The position numbers and the translations under genes were made by a program. The notes below the pieces were generated by a model that had not been told where the DNA came from, searched no databases, and saw only the letters and a program-made list of their open reading frames with translations. Shown here in pieces: positions 1 through 11,065 of a stretch of DNA of 64,000 nt (position 1 is the stretch's first letter; each line of letters opens with the position of its first letter). The DNA is from Acanthopleura granulata (taxonomy: Eukaryota > Mollusca > Polyplacophora > Chitonida > Chitonidae). The DNA is taken from assembly GCA_016165875.1 (NCBI GenBank), contig JABBOT010000082.1, positions 3,426,430-3,490,429 of the forward strand, given 5' to 3'.

Positions 1-185
1 TTTATTTAATTGCTTTTTTTACTCCGTACTCAATATGGCAGGAGGAAACCAGCCAGAGCCCTAGAAAACTCCCGACCTTCCGCAGGTTATTAGCAGACTT
101 TTGCTTGCATGGACGGAGAGGAAACCAACATAGGGTGGACTCCAACTTACACTCCAACTTACGCGCTGCACTAGCACGCTGACGC
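1..185 (-). repeat. SINE family A, truncated by window start
   Basis: Read on the minus strand this is a family-A SINE: body with the cysteine-like 'tggtttcctc' and 'cgtgctagtgcag' head remnants, and a degraded tail near base 1 (TTTATTTAATTG). It is diverged from the consensus seen elsewhere in the window. Confidence 0.6.
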
Positions 186-2015
186 CCCTGAAATGAGATA
201 CACAAGAATATATAAAAAAAAATAGAACGGATTCATGCAAAGAAAAGCAGTTAACAATTTTCTATCATAACGAAAAGACGCAATAAATACTCAGACAGAT
301 GAATAAAATCAGTTTCCATCCCGCGTACCATTTTGATATAGAAGGTGTCATTAACCAGATATGTATCTCAGTTGCGCTTTGATAACACGAACTTTTCCCA
401 TATATCCGACGTGATGATCACACTCAATACACTGTACATACGGCCCCTAGCGCTTGGTTAAGCGGAATTAGACACAATTATAAAGCAAGGTTCAAGAGAT
501 TCTTAAGACTCCGTCTGTATTTACCAATAAGATAAGCGTACTAATTGTAAAGTGGAAGAAACTTCGAATGGAGGCATTTGATGTAATATACTTAATATAC
601 TAGTTTTTGTGGTAATGACTTGTGACGTTCATTGAAATCATTACACACCACAGAGAATGTAACAAACGCTAACAAAAGGCGAGATATGATGTATACGCCA
701 TATGCTGAGCCGTTCGGTATATTGCTATCGAAGTAGGGATAATTCATAATACCAAAATCAAAGCAATCCCTCTTGTCGTAAAGTCGGCCTGACAGGATAC
801 ATGTTTGATGAAAGAAAGCTTACTAACGATCAGATCACAGGATTTGGGTAATGAGTTTATTCATCCACTTAAACATTGCGTGCGTCTTTCCTACACCACT
901 CAAAACTACTGACTGCTAATCTTCCTGCTACCTTGCATGATACCTTCCTAATTTCTTACTTTATATACGTTCCAGGTTCTTCGGAGTTTTGAGTTAAACG
1001 TTGTTTGTGAAAATGGTGTGCAGATTATTTTAACCGATTTTAACGATTTTATTCATCGTCTGGAATATTCATTATGTCTTTTCATGATCACTGAAAACTG
1101 TTGACAGCTTCTCTTTGAATGAGTCCGTCCTTGTTTTTATATTTATATACTTCCTTAGTTCTTTGGTGGTTTGTGTTATTTGTCTTTTTCGGAAACTGGT
1201 CTCGCGAATAATGACACGGAAAGCCCATTTTGGTTGACGGCTGGTATACGAATGTCGGTTTCGGCGCCTAGAGTATATTCTTTTGTGATTAGTGTTATTT
1301 GTAGTGTTGGAAAGCGGTCTTTTCGTTGACAATTGGTAGAGGAATATCGGTTTCGACGCTTGGGTTATATAGACAGTTCATAATTTAATAAACACCTTAA
1401 GACATTACAATGAGTGATATTTGTTAGCCTTTTACTCGCTCATCCATCACTCTCGGGAATTTGAAACTGCCGATAACGTGCGCAGAATTGTCTTTACCAT
1501 GAGTTCATTCGAGATGCCTTGCCTTTCACCGGTATGATAAACCCACTGAGTCTTCGGTGTTTACAACACTGTGGCTGACGTGTGGAAAAGTTCGCCCGTT
1601 ATTTGTCCACGTTTTGACCACCCTAACCAGTCGTGCGGACACATTATTATGTTCAAAATTCACCTTCACATAATTTTGTGGACACACGCGTAATACTTCC
1701 AGAAAGGCATGTGTATCAGCGCATGGTACACAATTGGAGTGTCATTTACATCATACGCATTATGGATGAGCAACTTGGTAAGACTACACAGCCGTTTTAG
1801 AGAGTAAGTAAAGATACTGACTCGAAGGCCATGAAGTCTCAGTATGAAATTAATGGTTGTTACTCGATTGTCTCCCTTTAGATTAGTTTTGCTGGACCAG
1901 TTAAGTTTCAGCTTCTATAATCATGTATCTTTTTCTTTTACATTAGGAGGTTTATCATTTGCCCGGTGAGAAAAGGTCTATTCGTTTTGAAATTCTTCAC
2001 TGTAACTGAAACTTT
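186..2015. other. No gene recognised; AT-rich, contains a dispersed repeat
   Basis: No coding exon pattern with splice sites was recognisable on either strand. The stretch around 920-1370 belongs to the dispersed AT-rich repeat listed separately. Short open frames here (for example a lysine/arginine-rich frame at 1072-1332 minus) are by-products of that repeat. Confidence 0.5.
920..1370 (+). repeat. Dispersed AT-rich repeat R1, copy 1
   Basis: This stretch shares long near-matches with 51585-51785 (CTTAGTTCTTTGGTG, GTGTTATTTGT, GGAAACTG and CGGCTGGTAT in the same order). Weaker matches occur at 49020-49125 and 56300-56395. Sub-motifs recur inside it (about 965-1010, 1140-1250 and 1285-1345), so it may itself be internally repeated. 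Element class is unknown. Confidence 0.6.
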
Positions 2016-2019
2016 TTTT

Positions 2020-2290
2020 ACGTGGTGGCTCAGTTGGTTAGCGCGCTAGTGCAGCTCAATGACCCAGAGGCCTCCCACCAATGCGGTTGCTGTGAGTTCA
2101 AGTCCAGTTCAAGCTGGTTTCCTCTCCGACCGTACGTCAGAAGGTCTACCCGCCACATTCGGATGGTTGCAGTTTTCCACAGGGCTCTGCCTGGTTTCCT
2201 CCCACCATAATGCTGGCCGCTGTCGTATAAGTGAAATATTCTTGAGGACGGCATAAATCACTAATGAAACAAATAAATCAAATAAAATCT
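2020..2290 (+). repeat. SINE family A, full length
   Basis: The tRNA-like head has an A-box-like TGGCTCAGTTGG and a B-box-like GAGTTCAAGTCC about 55 bp later. A unique body ('accataatgctggccgc') follows, then the tail 'gacggcataaatcact' and an AAATA-rich end. The short protein frames over this stretch are translations of the SINE, not genes. Confidence 0.85.
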
Positions 2291-4365
2291 TTTGATTTAT
2301 AATAAATAATGACGTACATCAAGTGCAATTACTTTCAAGATTAAAGGCGACTAGTATTCAACAAGTAAAGGGGTTCAGAAAACATATATACAGGCACAGC
2401 TGTGACGCACAGCCACGCTGCTAGAAAGGTCCGTCTTTTATTACACCATCAACAGTATTTCCTTCAGGATGTTGCCAATACAGAAGCCTGGGTGGGAAAA
2501 CAGGGAGAAACACGTAACCTGTGTGGGGTTCACATATTATTTCACACCATGATGTTATACGGCCATTATGACCGTTAGTTTACAGTGAAAACACTTGGCA
2601 GCTTGTTATTAGGCCCCCTGTCATTTTACGCGCATTTTATAACAACATACGACTGCTTGTTAAATTCTCTAAGAAAGTATGTGAAAGCTGTTTCGTACAG
2701 CGCATTTGAGCACCTAAAACTGCGTGTAAAAATTCTCTAAAGAAAACTTATCTCGTCATCGTAATCTCGTCATCGAGAGCAGTCAGAAAACAACTGAGTG
2801 AAAAACGTTTCCAAGAACACATTATCAGAAAGTTTCCCTTGTGATTATTTATTTGAATGTAGATGGCTCTTACAACACCATGTAAAGGGTCTCAATGAAA
2901 ACATGCTCACACGGTGTTCTTACAGCTCATTACGTTTAATGTTACAGTCCACCACTGTAATCAAATGACCAGTGCCCTGTCCGATGGTGGAATTGAACAA
3001 AAAAGAAAACAAGAAAAAACAGTTTGTTTGATCAATGGTATTGTGCGTGGAAAAGTGAAAAACAAGCATCTCGAAACAGTGGTTATAACTCATCCGTTAT
3101 GATAGTAAAAACGAATGCCTGTATGAAGGATTCTGCAAGTAAACCACGATCATCCGTGTGGCGTGCTGTAAGCGTGCTAGTGATTTGTCCCACGTTATCA
3201 ACGTCTAGTGGACCAGTGGTTGTTACGGCATCTCCATTGTTTTAATGGGTATGACCTTCAGGGCACCAAAGCCAGTCCGCTGTGGGTGCTGTTGCAGTGG
3301 CCTTGTTGCTAGAACAATAGAGGGCGTGCTGATCGAAATGTTGAAGAAGAAGTTGGATCGACATTTTCTTTGAGGTAGTAAGGTCATAAGGAAGTCTCAG
3401 CATGATCCCAACTCCGCACACAACAGATACTCACCACATTTTCATGAGATAGGTGTGCACTGATATTCCATATTATCGAACATTGAAAAAGACTACAGAG
3501 TAGAAGTAGAACCTGGGTAGAGTCGACAGTGTGAAAATTGGAAAATGTATGGTCATCCGTGAAAATCGGAATCATGACTGTTTACCTCAGGGTTTTTATC
3601 TTCTAGGTGTTCGTATAAACTCTTACACAGTGGCCATTTATACGCCTCCTATGGTTACGCATCGCTGGTTAAACAGAATTAGAAGCTTTGCAACGATGTT
3701 AATTACAATTTATTAAAATATTCTTCTAGAATTACTCAAAGACAATTACTTTGTTGTCACCATATTTAATGAACATTCGCATGAAAACAATGCAACGAGA
3801 CCAAGGCACGGGGACTCCTAACTCACCAGCAGAAACCTGATGTACATGCAGGAATACAATAGAAAGGAAGATAAGAAAGTTATTTACACAAAACACCACG
3901 ATCCTATCATCTCCTAAGCAATTCTCGTACGAGTTTTTGATTACTTCATAATGGACAAAGCACCCAAATTACATTGTCTCGTGAAATGTAGGCGGTCCTT
4001 GGCCTGTCAGGTCGAGTGCTCGAATCCAGCTTCAATTGTGGCTTTAAGTCAGGAGTTTTTCACGTTCCCAGGAAAGGTGGTTTCTTCGGGCAGCTCCATT
4101 TCCATAAACCTGACCAGCTGTAATGGACTAGGCTTGCCATGGATTGGTCTAAAATTCATGATCGCTGCAGCGGTAGGTCGGGCGTAAATATGTACGTAAA
4201 CATTTTCTTCAGTTTTGGGGGGGGGGGGTAGTCTGGACTTTAACACCGTCTTGGTATTTGTTGTGTGACCCGATACCGCTGAATCTTGTTTCGTACCTCG
4301 TCATATCCCTCGAATCCTGCGCATTCTCGGGATTTGACTCGGCGCAGAACAATGTTCAGCGCTAT
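2291..4365. other. No gene recognised
   Basis: No conserved domain, splice-bounded exon or clear repeat boundary was seen. 3535-3620 resembles 50185-50265 (shared ACTGTTTACCTCAGG-type core), so part of it belongs to repeat R2. A run of eleven or so G lies near 4216. Confidence 0.4.
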
Positions 4366-4772
4366 CGGGTTACATAATAAACACCGCTACGGCGGTGTTA
4401 AACCCTGAAATAAACTGAGTGCACCGTGTAACACAAAATACTACAGGTCGAGAGCAAAACCAGAGCAGCGACGGTAGTATGGTAGTTGATAAATGGTCAG
4501 ACGTAGGTGGTGAAATCCGGCGTCTTATAAGTAACTCACACAGCTCCCAGCAACACGACACAAACAGGACTAGGTACAAATAATGCAGCGATGGAAATAC
4601 ATGCGGTATAGTTTTAGAAGATCATTTGCCATTTCAGGAACAAAACTGGAGTAGCGACGACAGTGTGATAGTTGGCAAATGGTCACACGTTATCGGTGGA
4701 ACCCGCCCATTTGTCAGTCACATCAATTAGGGCTCAACTCCAACTTATAAAGCAAATACTTAGCCTCGTATG

Positions 4773-4800
4773 GTAATTACGAGACACTATCTCGTAATTG
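4773..4800. other. Short perfect hairpin
   Basis: A 10-bp stem (AATTACGAGA / TCTCGTAATT) surrounds a 5-base CACTA loop. In the duplicate (about 14630-14660) one stem base differs. It lies next to SINE-tail debris, so it may be an insertion scar. Confidence 0.6.
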
Positions 4801-4824
4801 CGAGATCTATTCGTATAAGTCTAC

Positions 4825-4900
4825 CATAATGCTGACAATCGCCGTAGGAGTGAAATATTCTAGAGTACGGCGCACAACAAAAATCAAATAAACAAGAAAC
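4825..4900 (+). repeat. SINE family A tail fragment
   Basis: Contains 'taccataatgctg', 'gtgaaatattct' and 'gtacggcg' followed by an AATCAAATAAAC tail, with no head. The duplicate is at 14670-14750. Confidence 0.7.
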
Positions 4901-5247
4901 TATATAGAAGCAACACATCACTCACCCCCATTCCAAGCACTACGAGTCAAACACAAATAGCCACAACGATGCAATAAAGAAAAATACATGCAGCAAATTT
5001 CTAGACGATCACGGAGGGAACAAAACCAGAGCAGCGATGACAGGGTCATATTCCAACCGTTTATCCAAATGCTTAAACAGCAGTACCTCACACAGCCCTC
5101 AGCACCACGGCTCAAAAAGAGCAATAATACGATTATTAAAAAAAATAAAAAATAAAATAGCAAATGTTTAGACGTCAATTATCACTAATCAAATAAATCA
5201 AAATATAAATAAAATGTTAGCAATAACTATAAAACAATTGTACTTAC

Positions 5248-5283
5248 CTATAGCTAGTGTACGACCCATCAGGATTCTGTGAA
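5248..5283 (-). CDS. Locus-1 protease exon 3
   Basis: A 36-nt exon between a TTGTTCACAG acceptor and a CTATAG|gtaagt donor. It enters in phase 2 and leaves in phase 2, and encodes SSQNPDGSYTSY. That fits the loop after the His57 exon in S1 proteases. It was chosen because phase and both splice sites agree with exon 2; with so few residues it is less certain than exons 1 and 2. Confidence 0.55.
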
Positions 5284-8200
5284 CTGTGAACAAATGAAAT
5301 GTGGCTCTTAAGTTATTTATTATATATTATTTAAAACACTTAATTAATGAACAGAAGTTCACCAGTTTCCTTACCACATAATGCTGGCTGCCGTCGTGTA
5401 AGTGAAATATTTTTAAGTAGGGCGTAAAACGGCATTCAAGTAAATAAATAATTAACAGAATCATATAATTGCATGCTCTTGAGGTGGGGGGGGGGGGCGT
5501 AGTTTACTATAATATCCTCTAGGATATTGGTGACAGGAATTTGCCTTGCACATGTGGTCTACTGAGTTATAAGCAGGTTGAAGGTAGGACAGCTAATTGT
5601 AACGGCAATGAAGATTTTGCGCGAAGCGGCGTAGAGGTATGTACCATCTGGTGTTATTCCTAAAGCTAATATGGGTCGACACGCCACCCTGTATTTATTT
5701 CTTGCACAGTGTACTGTTTACTTTTTTCACTGTGTTGGTTCAAAAGTTGAAGTTGTTGTTCACATGGGCGGACTTTATTAAAAAGTGTCTAGGGTAAAGA
5801 AAATTATGACGTTATTTTACCTGTGGCTGAAATATGGATTGATTGATTGGTTGATTGATTGATTCTCTGATTGGTTGACTGATGCATCACCGCTAGACTG
5901 CTTGATTGACTGACTAACTGACTGACAGATTTACTGATTGATTGATTGATTGATTCATTCATTCATTGCCTAACTGAGTGTTTGATTGATTACGGGTTTT
6001 AGAAATAAATTGATTGATTAATTAATTGCGTTGTTCATTAGTTGAATAAATGAATGAGTGGTAATATTCCAACCTTCTGTTGTAGACACAGTGACTGGCT
6101 GTCAGTGCCCATCCCTTGTCAATCAGCACAGCCCCGCACGTATGCGACCATACGTCCTTTACTCTCCTCTGAAATGACAGTTGCCATGGGAACGTCAAGT
6201 CAGTGGCTGTATTCCCGCCTATGATAAAAGACGACACTTCGAGCATCTCTGTATACCCTAAAAATAAACAGTTTACTTGCAATGTTGACGTTATTATAAA
6301 GCCATACTTAGGTGTAAAACCATTGACAGTTGGGCAATTTACTGACGAACTTTTCCCTCATGTGACACACAGAAATTCAGGAAACAAATGGTATTCAACG
6401 AATTTTAGATAGTTTATTCGACGAATTTTTCTTATCAATGCCCCACAAATATTACGAGAAGCTGGAATATACAAATTCCCTGTTTGATCAATGCATTTAC
6501 ATTGACTCTGACGGGGTACACAAAAGGGTCCAAATATCATCGTTTCTTGTCGTGACGTTGCAGTGCTTGTGTACTACCTAATTGCTTTGTGAGCATGCAT
6601 ACATCAAAAAGGTGACTTATTATAGGAAAGAACAAAAGGGTAAACAGCTTTGAACCACTTTTCTAAAGGCGGGAGGGGGAGAGGGTTACGAGTTTTCTCA
6701 TTCCCGCGTTTCCCATCTCAAGCTTCTTTGCCTCTTTGCACGAAAACACTCTAACTATGTGTTCCTTGAGATCTACATTGTGCTTATAAAGCTAGGTGTA
6801 GCTTGCGAGATTATTCATGGAGAATTTTTGGTTTCCAGAGAACTGGAAATAATAGATATACTGGGACAAACAACTGTACAAGTGACTTTTTTGTGTCTGT
6901 CTGTCTGTAGATCGGCTGGTCGGTCAGTTCGTCGGTGCGTGTGTGAGATTTTTGGCATGTCTGTTAACATGGACAATAAAGTTAACAAGAAACATAAGCG
7001 GGAGACCCCATAGACGTTTCACCGAATGTCGCAGTTATTGTGAATTTGTTTTTATTTTCACATCAGTTACTTTTTACATATATATAAGGCTAGCTTTCCA
7101 AACGAAGCCTATTGTCAGTTTAGCCTGAATGCAGTGCATACATGTAATTGTTGGTTTGCGTGTCATTGTAAAATATCTGTAATGTAGCGGACGAGCTAGC
7201 CTGTAGGAAACTTGCTAAAAGTGGCTGTCAAACATTGCAAAATAAACGCATACTACAGAACATGCTTGTTAACCGTGAAGGCCCAGAGAAAAACCTTGAT
7301 CTACGGTGATGAAATATCACTCAAATGTATATCACGCCGTGTTCATTATGGGGCCGAGCGCACTTTCGTGTCAATTTAACTTTTCCTTTCAAACATGAGG
7401 CCAAATGTATCAGAATTTATCCACTGAAGTTTTATATTATATTATCAAGACTATATTAATGTGCAAGTATCTCTTTTCGTAGTAACTCCCAAACTACATG
7501 TATCAAACGCAAAAACCTTCATTCTTTGTGGACGACGTCTGTTCGTTACGCCCCAAGGGAACAAAATTATAACCAAAGTTATGTTAGAAGAAGTGTCCAA
7601 GTGTACATACTTAAACGAGCGTAGGCATTTTTTTCACAACGTTCTTGGTAACTCTGTAAATGGCCTTTGGATCCAGAATTTTAACGAGGCCGTGAGGCTA
7701 TTTTAGAGAAACCGGAAACACGATGTCGCGTCCTCTGTATCCGACGTCTCCAGCATTATGGGGGCGAGACGCTCCTTTGTGTGCGAAGTGCGGTCTCCTT
7801 TATTATTACACTAGCGCCACGCATTGTTGCCTCCAGGTTGAGACTTGGAGGAATAACCCCAGACGTATTCCACTACAACTTTCTCGTTGAAATTGGCTGA
7901 AAACTATATCAAAATTGTCTCGTAATCAGAAGGAAAACTGCCAATTTAACGCTACTTCTTCATGGTAATATGGTGAACTAGGAACGGGTGACGTAACAGC
8001 GGAAACAGATGCCTTTTTGGATGGTAGAAATATCTCGTTCTTGATTGGGTAAAATTGAGAGCATGACCGCCTGTTCGATTTTCCTTATGTAGATGTTTTC
8101 CTTACATTGAACTGCGATACCCCGGTTATCAACGCCACAAAAAAAAGGCGACGTTTTTTGAACTTTGAATGGAATTCGTGATCAACACATATGTACAGCT

Positions 8201-11065
8201 GGTTCAATGTTGTTTTTTTTTTTTAAGTGACTAAACACATACAACAGGAAAATAATAAATTAGGAGATAAAAATGAATATAAAACATAAATACCGTATAT
8301 AAAAGATATAAGAACTGAGGCGATTTATATCTATAAGAGCGCCGGCTTATGATGCAATACAACATAGAATCTGTTCTATGTAAGCCTCGTTCCCTGTTGT
8401 AATCGGCTTTCAAGAAGAAACATCGCATTTTAGTTCGCGGTACCGCTGTGAAGCAATCAAGATTCGAAAGTTGTGTGCTGTCAGTACGACCTTAAATGTC
8501 ACTCAAATAAGTGAATTTAAGAAGAAACAAAACAGGCCTAGATTTTTTACACTTTGGGTGTTGTTAAACGCCACATCCAAGAATGTTTTCCTTATACGTG
8601 GCAGTCAACTTGAACGGTGTGGTTCACCATAGTATTTCATTTAACCTAATTCTGCTTAACCCATGGTGCTTCGCAGAGTATAGCTTACCACCAAGTAAGC
8701 ACATACATGCACAAAATCCTATGGAATATAACTATAACTGTGGTAAACTGACAAGAGGCAGGATTTCTCCAAATTTGCCATTTATTACACCGTCATTACT
8801 GCTATGGTTTTCCTCTACATACTTTGGTCATTTATAGTGGGTAAAACCTCTGCATTATGGTTAAACGACAAACTGTACCAATTGTGACACCAGATATGGA
8901 CACCGTCTTTCCATGTGGACTCCAACGAGCGTTAGACTGCTCAAAAGTGATGACTGGAGAGTCTACAAATTATCTGACCAAGTCTGGGATTGAACCCCAA
9001 CCACTCGGTCACGCAGCGCATCATGTTAAGTACATGTTTAAACGTGGAACGTAAATACTCACAGGACACACTATACAGGGCTTGCTGTTCATTTGCTTAT
9101 GGCAACATGAATGTACTCAATTAATAATTATACAATTTATTTTTTGTTTATTTATTTGATTGGTGTCTTATGCCGTACCAACGAATATTTCACTTATACG
9201 ACTGCGGCCAGCATTATCGTAGGGGGAAACGGGGCAGAACCCGGGGAATACCCATGCCATACGCAGGTTGCTGACGGACCTTCTCACATGCGGACAGAGA
9301 GGAAGCCAGCATGAACTGGACTTGAACTCACAACGACCGCATCGGTGAAAGACTCCTGAGTCATTGCGCTGCGATAGCGCGTTGACCGACTGATCCACGG
9401 AGACCGCTATAAATTCTATAAGCTAAGTTGTATAATGAAATCAGGCGAGCATACAGTACTACCGAACTCTAGGCTACTTAGGATTCCTTTACCTCCGGGC
9501 CATTCTGCGGAGCATTCTTTTGTCTCGACATAACTCGAGTATTCATGTCCTCTTTAAGCAAATCTCAGCATCTTGTATGCATTTCATGCCTTACATAAAG
9601 AAAGTTGTATTGTGTGGCTGCATTACTTTTTATGAAAATATTTTGTAGGCTTCATGTTTTTTTCTTGATGTCTCCTCGTGTCAGTTGACAAGGGATAAAC
9701 TCCATGCACATATAAGTGGATTTACTAAGACGGAACTAGGCCAGAGGTTATACACTTTAAAGAGAGCTTGTAGTCACAAGACATACAGCATAAATAGGAA
9801 TTATATCCTACAAAGAAGAAAGTCAACAGTGTGTTTATTTATTTCATTGGTGTTTTGCACTGTACTCGAGAATATTTGCCTTATACGACGACTGGCTGCA
9901 TTATGGCTGGAGGAAACCGGGCAGAGGTCGGGGGAAACCCACGACCATCCGCAGCTTTATAGGCGGACCTTTCCACGTAGGGTGGAAGAGGAAGTCAGCA
10001 TGTTTATTTATTTATTTATATATTTATTTTATTTATTTATTAGGCTATATATTGAGTTAGTTAGTTTATTTATTTGATTGGTGTTTTACACCGTACTCAT
10101 GTAAGAATATTTCTCTTATAAGCGGCTGGAGTTATGGTAACCGGGCAGAGCCTGGAGGAAACTCACAACCATCCGCAGGTTGCTGACAGACATTTCCACC
10201 TAGTTAGTTCGTTACTGAGTTAGGTCGTTAGTTAGTTGAATGTTGTTCCGAATATAGAAGGTTACATAACTCATCCTACTCCCTCAAATTACCTGAATAC
10301 TAATTGAAAAGCGGACAATCACAGCTTTTGCAAAACAATAAGTCGCGATTACAGTGTTGCAGTTTTTTCTGCCGTATCTTCAAATTTTTATAGCTACTTG
10401 TTTTCTTATTATGTGAGATACGGTTCGTCTACGCGGGTTGTATTACCGTGGTATCTCTGTACATGAAAACTTGTTACTGTACACACATATATTGAACATT
10501 TTGTTACGTATCACAGATGGTGTTGCTTTTATATTTATGGAGAGCACGTTTTCGCAGATGATATGGCACAGTTAACAATGTGGCCTCGCATTCATTAAAT
10601 TTCGAAAATTAGGTTTTCAAGTTGAAGTATGACATCATAAAGCACACATATTCATTTTAAGGGGGAGAAAAAGTTACAAAAAAATTGATCTGTGAAGCTT
10701 TCGGAAAGTGAGCTTTGATTGTGACGTAAGCTGCACTCTCACAAGGACGTCATGTAGTATTATAAAACATTGTACTACAAGTAATTAGAACAATACAGAT
10801 AAATTAGTAATTACTTTTCTCGTGCTATTACGGTTCTTGGCTAGCCCTGTACCTCATCGTGAAACTCTAGTCTCATATTAACTCTTAACACGGATGTTGT
10901 TCAATCTTAATGCATTCTTTACAGCATAAGTGAGATTGGCGCGAAATGTCAAATGACCTGAGTTGAATAGTTGAATTGTACTCAATAGAATCAAGGCGAA
11001 CAGTACTTACTGACAAAGCTTGCTGTTGTCAGAGACAGCACACAATAGACGTATACGGCATCCAT
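5248..11065 (-). CDS. Trypsin-like S1 serine protease, 5' exons, locus 1 (partial)
   Basis: Three minus-strand exons join in phase. Exon 1, 11065-11011, starts at an ATG in good context (aagATGG) and encodes a signal peptide beginning MDAVYVYCVLSLTTASF; it ends in phase 1 before gtaagt. Exon 2, 6257-6074, carries the activation site and N terminus of the catalytic domain (SSFIIGGN), FPWQLSF, CGAVLI and the catalytic-histidine motif LTASHCV; it ends in phase 2 before gttgg. Exon 3, 5283-5248 (36 nt), reads SSQNPDGSYTSY and ends in phase 2 before gtaagt. The family (clan PA, secreted endopeptidases) also needs exons with catalytic Asp and Ser (GDSGG). I found none below 5.2 kb, so they lie outside the window or are missing. 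Intron 1 is ~4.75 kb and holds SINEs, a foldback element and repeat R3. Confidence 0.8.
5366..5455 (+). repeat. SINE family A tail fragment
   Basis: 'cataatgctggctgccgtcgtgtaagtgaaatat' type body followed by 'gggcgtaaaac' and an AAATAAATA tail. The head is absent. The duplicate is at 15222-15305. Confidence 0.7.
5833..6020. repeat. GATT/GACT microsatellite tract
   Basis: Tandem GATT and TTGA units interrupted by ACTGACTA-type units. It sits in the intron just downstream of the locus-1 His exon. The duplicate is at 15692-15872. Confidence 0.9.
6074..6257 (-). CDS. Locus-1 protease exon 2 (His exon)
   Basis: The acceptor is TTATTTTTAG and the exon enters in phase 1. It encodes YTEMLEVSSFIIGGN, then FPWQLSFQRR, HTCGAVLIDKGW and LTASHCVYN. 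IIGG is the neo-N-terminus after zymogen cleavage, but the residue before it is Phe, not Arg or Lys. Either activation is not by a trypsin-like cut or cleavage occurs upstream. SHC replaces the common AHC around the catalytic His. Confidence 0.85.
6505..6715. repeat. Foldback/MITE-like element M1, copy 1
   Basis: Inverted ends ACACAAAAGGGTCCAAA (6518-6534) and TTTGAACCACTTTT (6649-6662) enclose ~115 bp. Similar pairs occur at 16373-16518, 59817-59965 and 60616-60706. Homology extends a little outside the inverted ends (GACTCTGACGGGG before, GGCGGGAGGG after). Confidence 0.6.
7630..8185 (+). repeat. Repeat R3, copy 1
   Basis: About 550 bp colinear with 58185-58700 at visibly lower identity. 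Shared blocks include CTTGGTAACTCT, GAGACGAGACRCTC-like, CACGCATTGTTG, CAATATGGTGAAC-like and TAGAAATATCTCG. The duplicate is at 17488-18040. It lies inside an intron of the protease gene. Confidence 0.75.
8865..9050 (-). repeat. tRNA-like SINE fragment of another type
   Basis: Read on the minus strand it gives GTGACCGAGTGGTTGGGGTTC, with A-box- and B-box-like sequences very close together (GGTTCAATCCC), so the head is compressed or recombined. Duplicate at 18725-18910. Low certainty. Confidence 0.35.
9145..9405 (-). repeat. SINE family A, full length
   Basis: Tail TTTATTTGATTGGTGTCTTA first, then body (GCGGCCAGCATTAT), then B box (CTTGAACTC) and A box remnants near 9390. Duplicate at 19005-19265. 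Confidence 0.85.
9833..10205 (-). repeat. Two adjacent truncated family-A SINEs
   Basis: Tails at 9836 (TTTATTTCATTGGTGTTTTG) and 10064 (TTTATTTGATTGGTG) each lead into part of the body and then stop before the head. A TTTA/TTAT tract lies between them. Duplicate at 19693-20065. The 130-codon open frame across this stretch (9685-10077) is repeat sequence. Confidence 0.75.
11011..11065 (-). CDS. Locus-1 protease exon 1 (signal peptide)
   Basis: ATG at 11065, 18 codons plus one base, donor TCA|gtaagt. The hydrophobic stretch YVYCVLSLTTASFV is typical of a signal peptide. Its phase matches the His exon (A|GG gives Arg). A TATA-like TTATATGA lies ~60 bp upstream on the minus strand. Confidence 0.7.

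Larger units (their letters stand above)
4370..5165 (-). repeat. Repeat R2: three diverged ~200-bp units
   Basis: Units near 4375-4580, 4600-4725 and 4940-5110 share a core read on the plus strand as AAAACYRGAGYAGCGAYGR, followed by a TGATAGTTGGCAAATGG-type segment. Another copy lies at 50135-50265. The last two units are inside the large duplication and recur at 14440-14570 and 14790-14955. An 86-codon open frame across the third unit is identical in both duplicates but resembles no protein I know. Confidence 0.55.

Noticed and set aside
1072..1332. Basic 86-codon minus-strand frame
   Set aside because: Corresponds to dispersed repeat R1; the copy at 51.6 kb is shifted and interrupted, so there is no sign of protein-level conservation.
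2020..2100. Possible tRNA genes in SINE heads here and at other family-A copies
   Set aside because: A and B boxes are present, but there is no cloverleaf with acceptor pairing, and each is attached to a SINE body and tail.
4918..5178. 86-codon cysteine-rich frame (also 14772-15032) as protease exon 4
   Set aside because: Phase and a GGGG|gtgagt donor could fit, but the sequence has no S1 features and is one unit of repeat R2.
9685..10077. 130-codon open frame, conserved at 19545-19937
   Set aside because: It crosses two SINE fragments and a TTTA tract. Its identity in the second copy is explained by the large duplication, not by selection.
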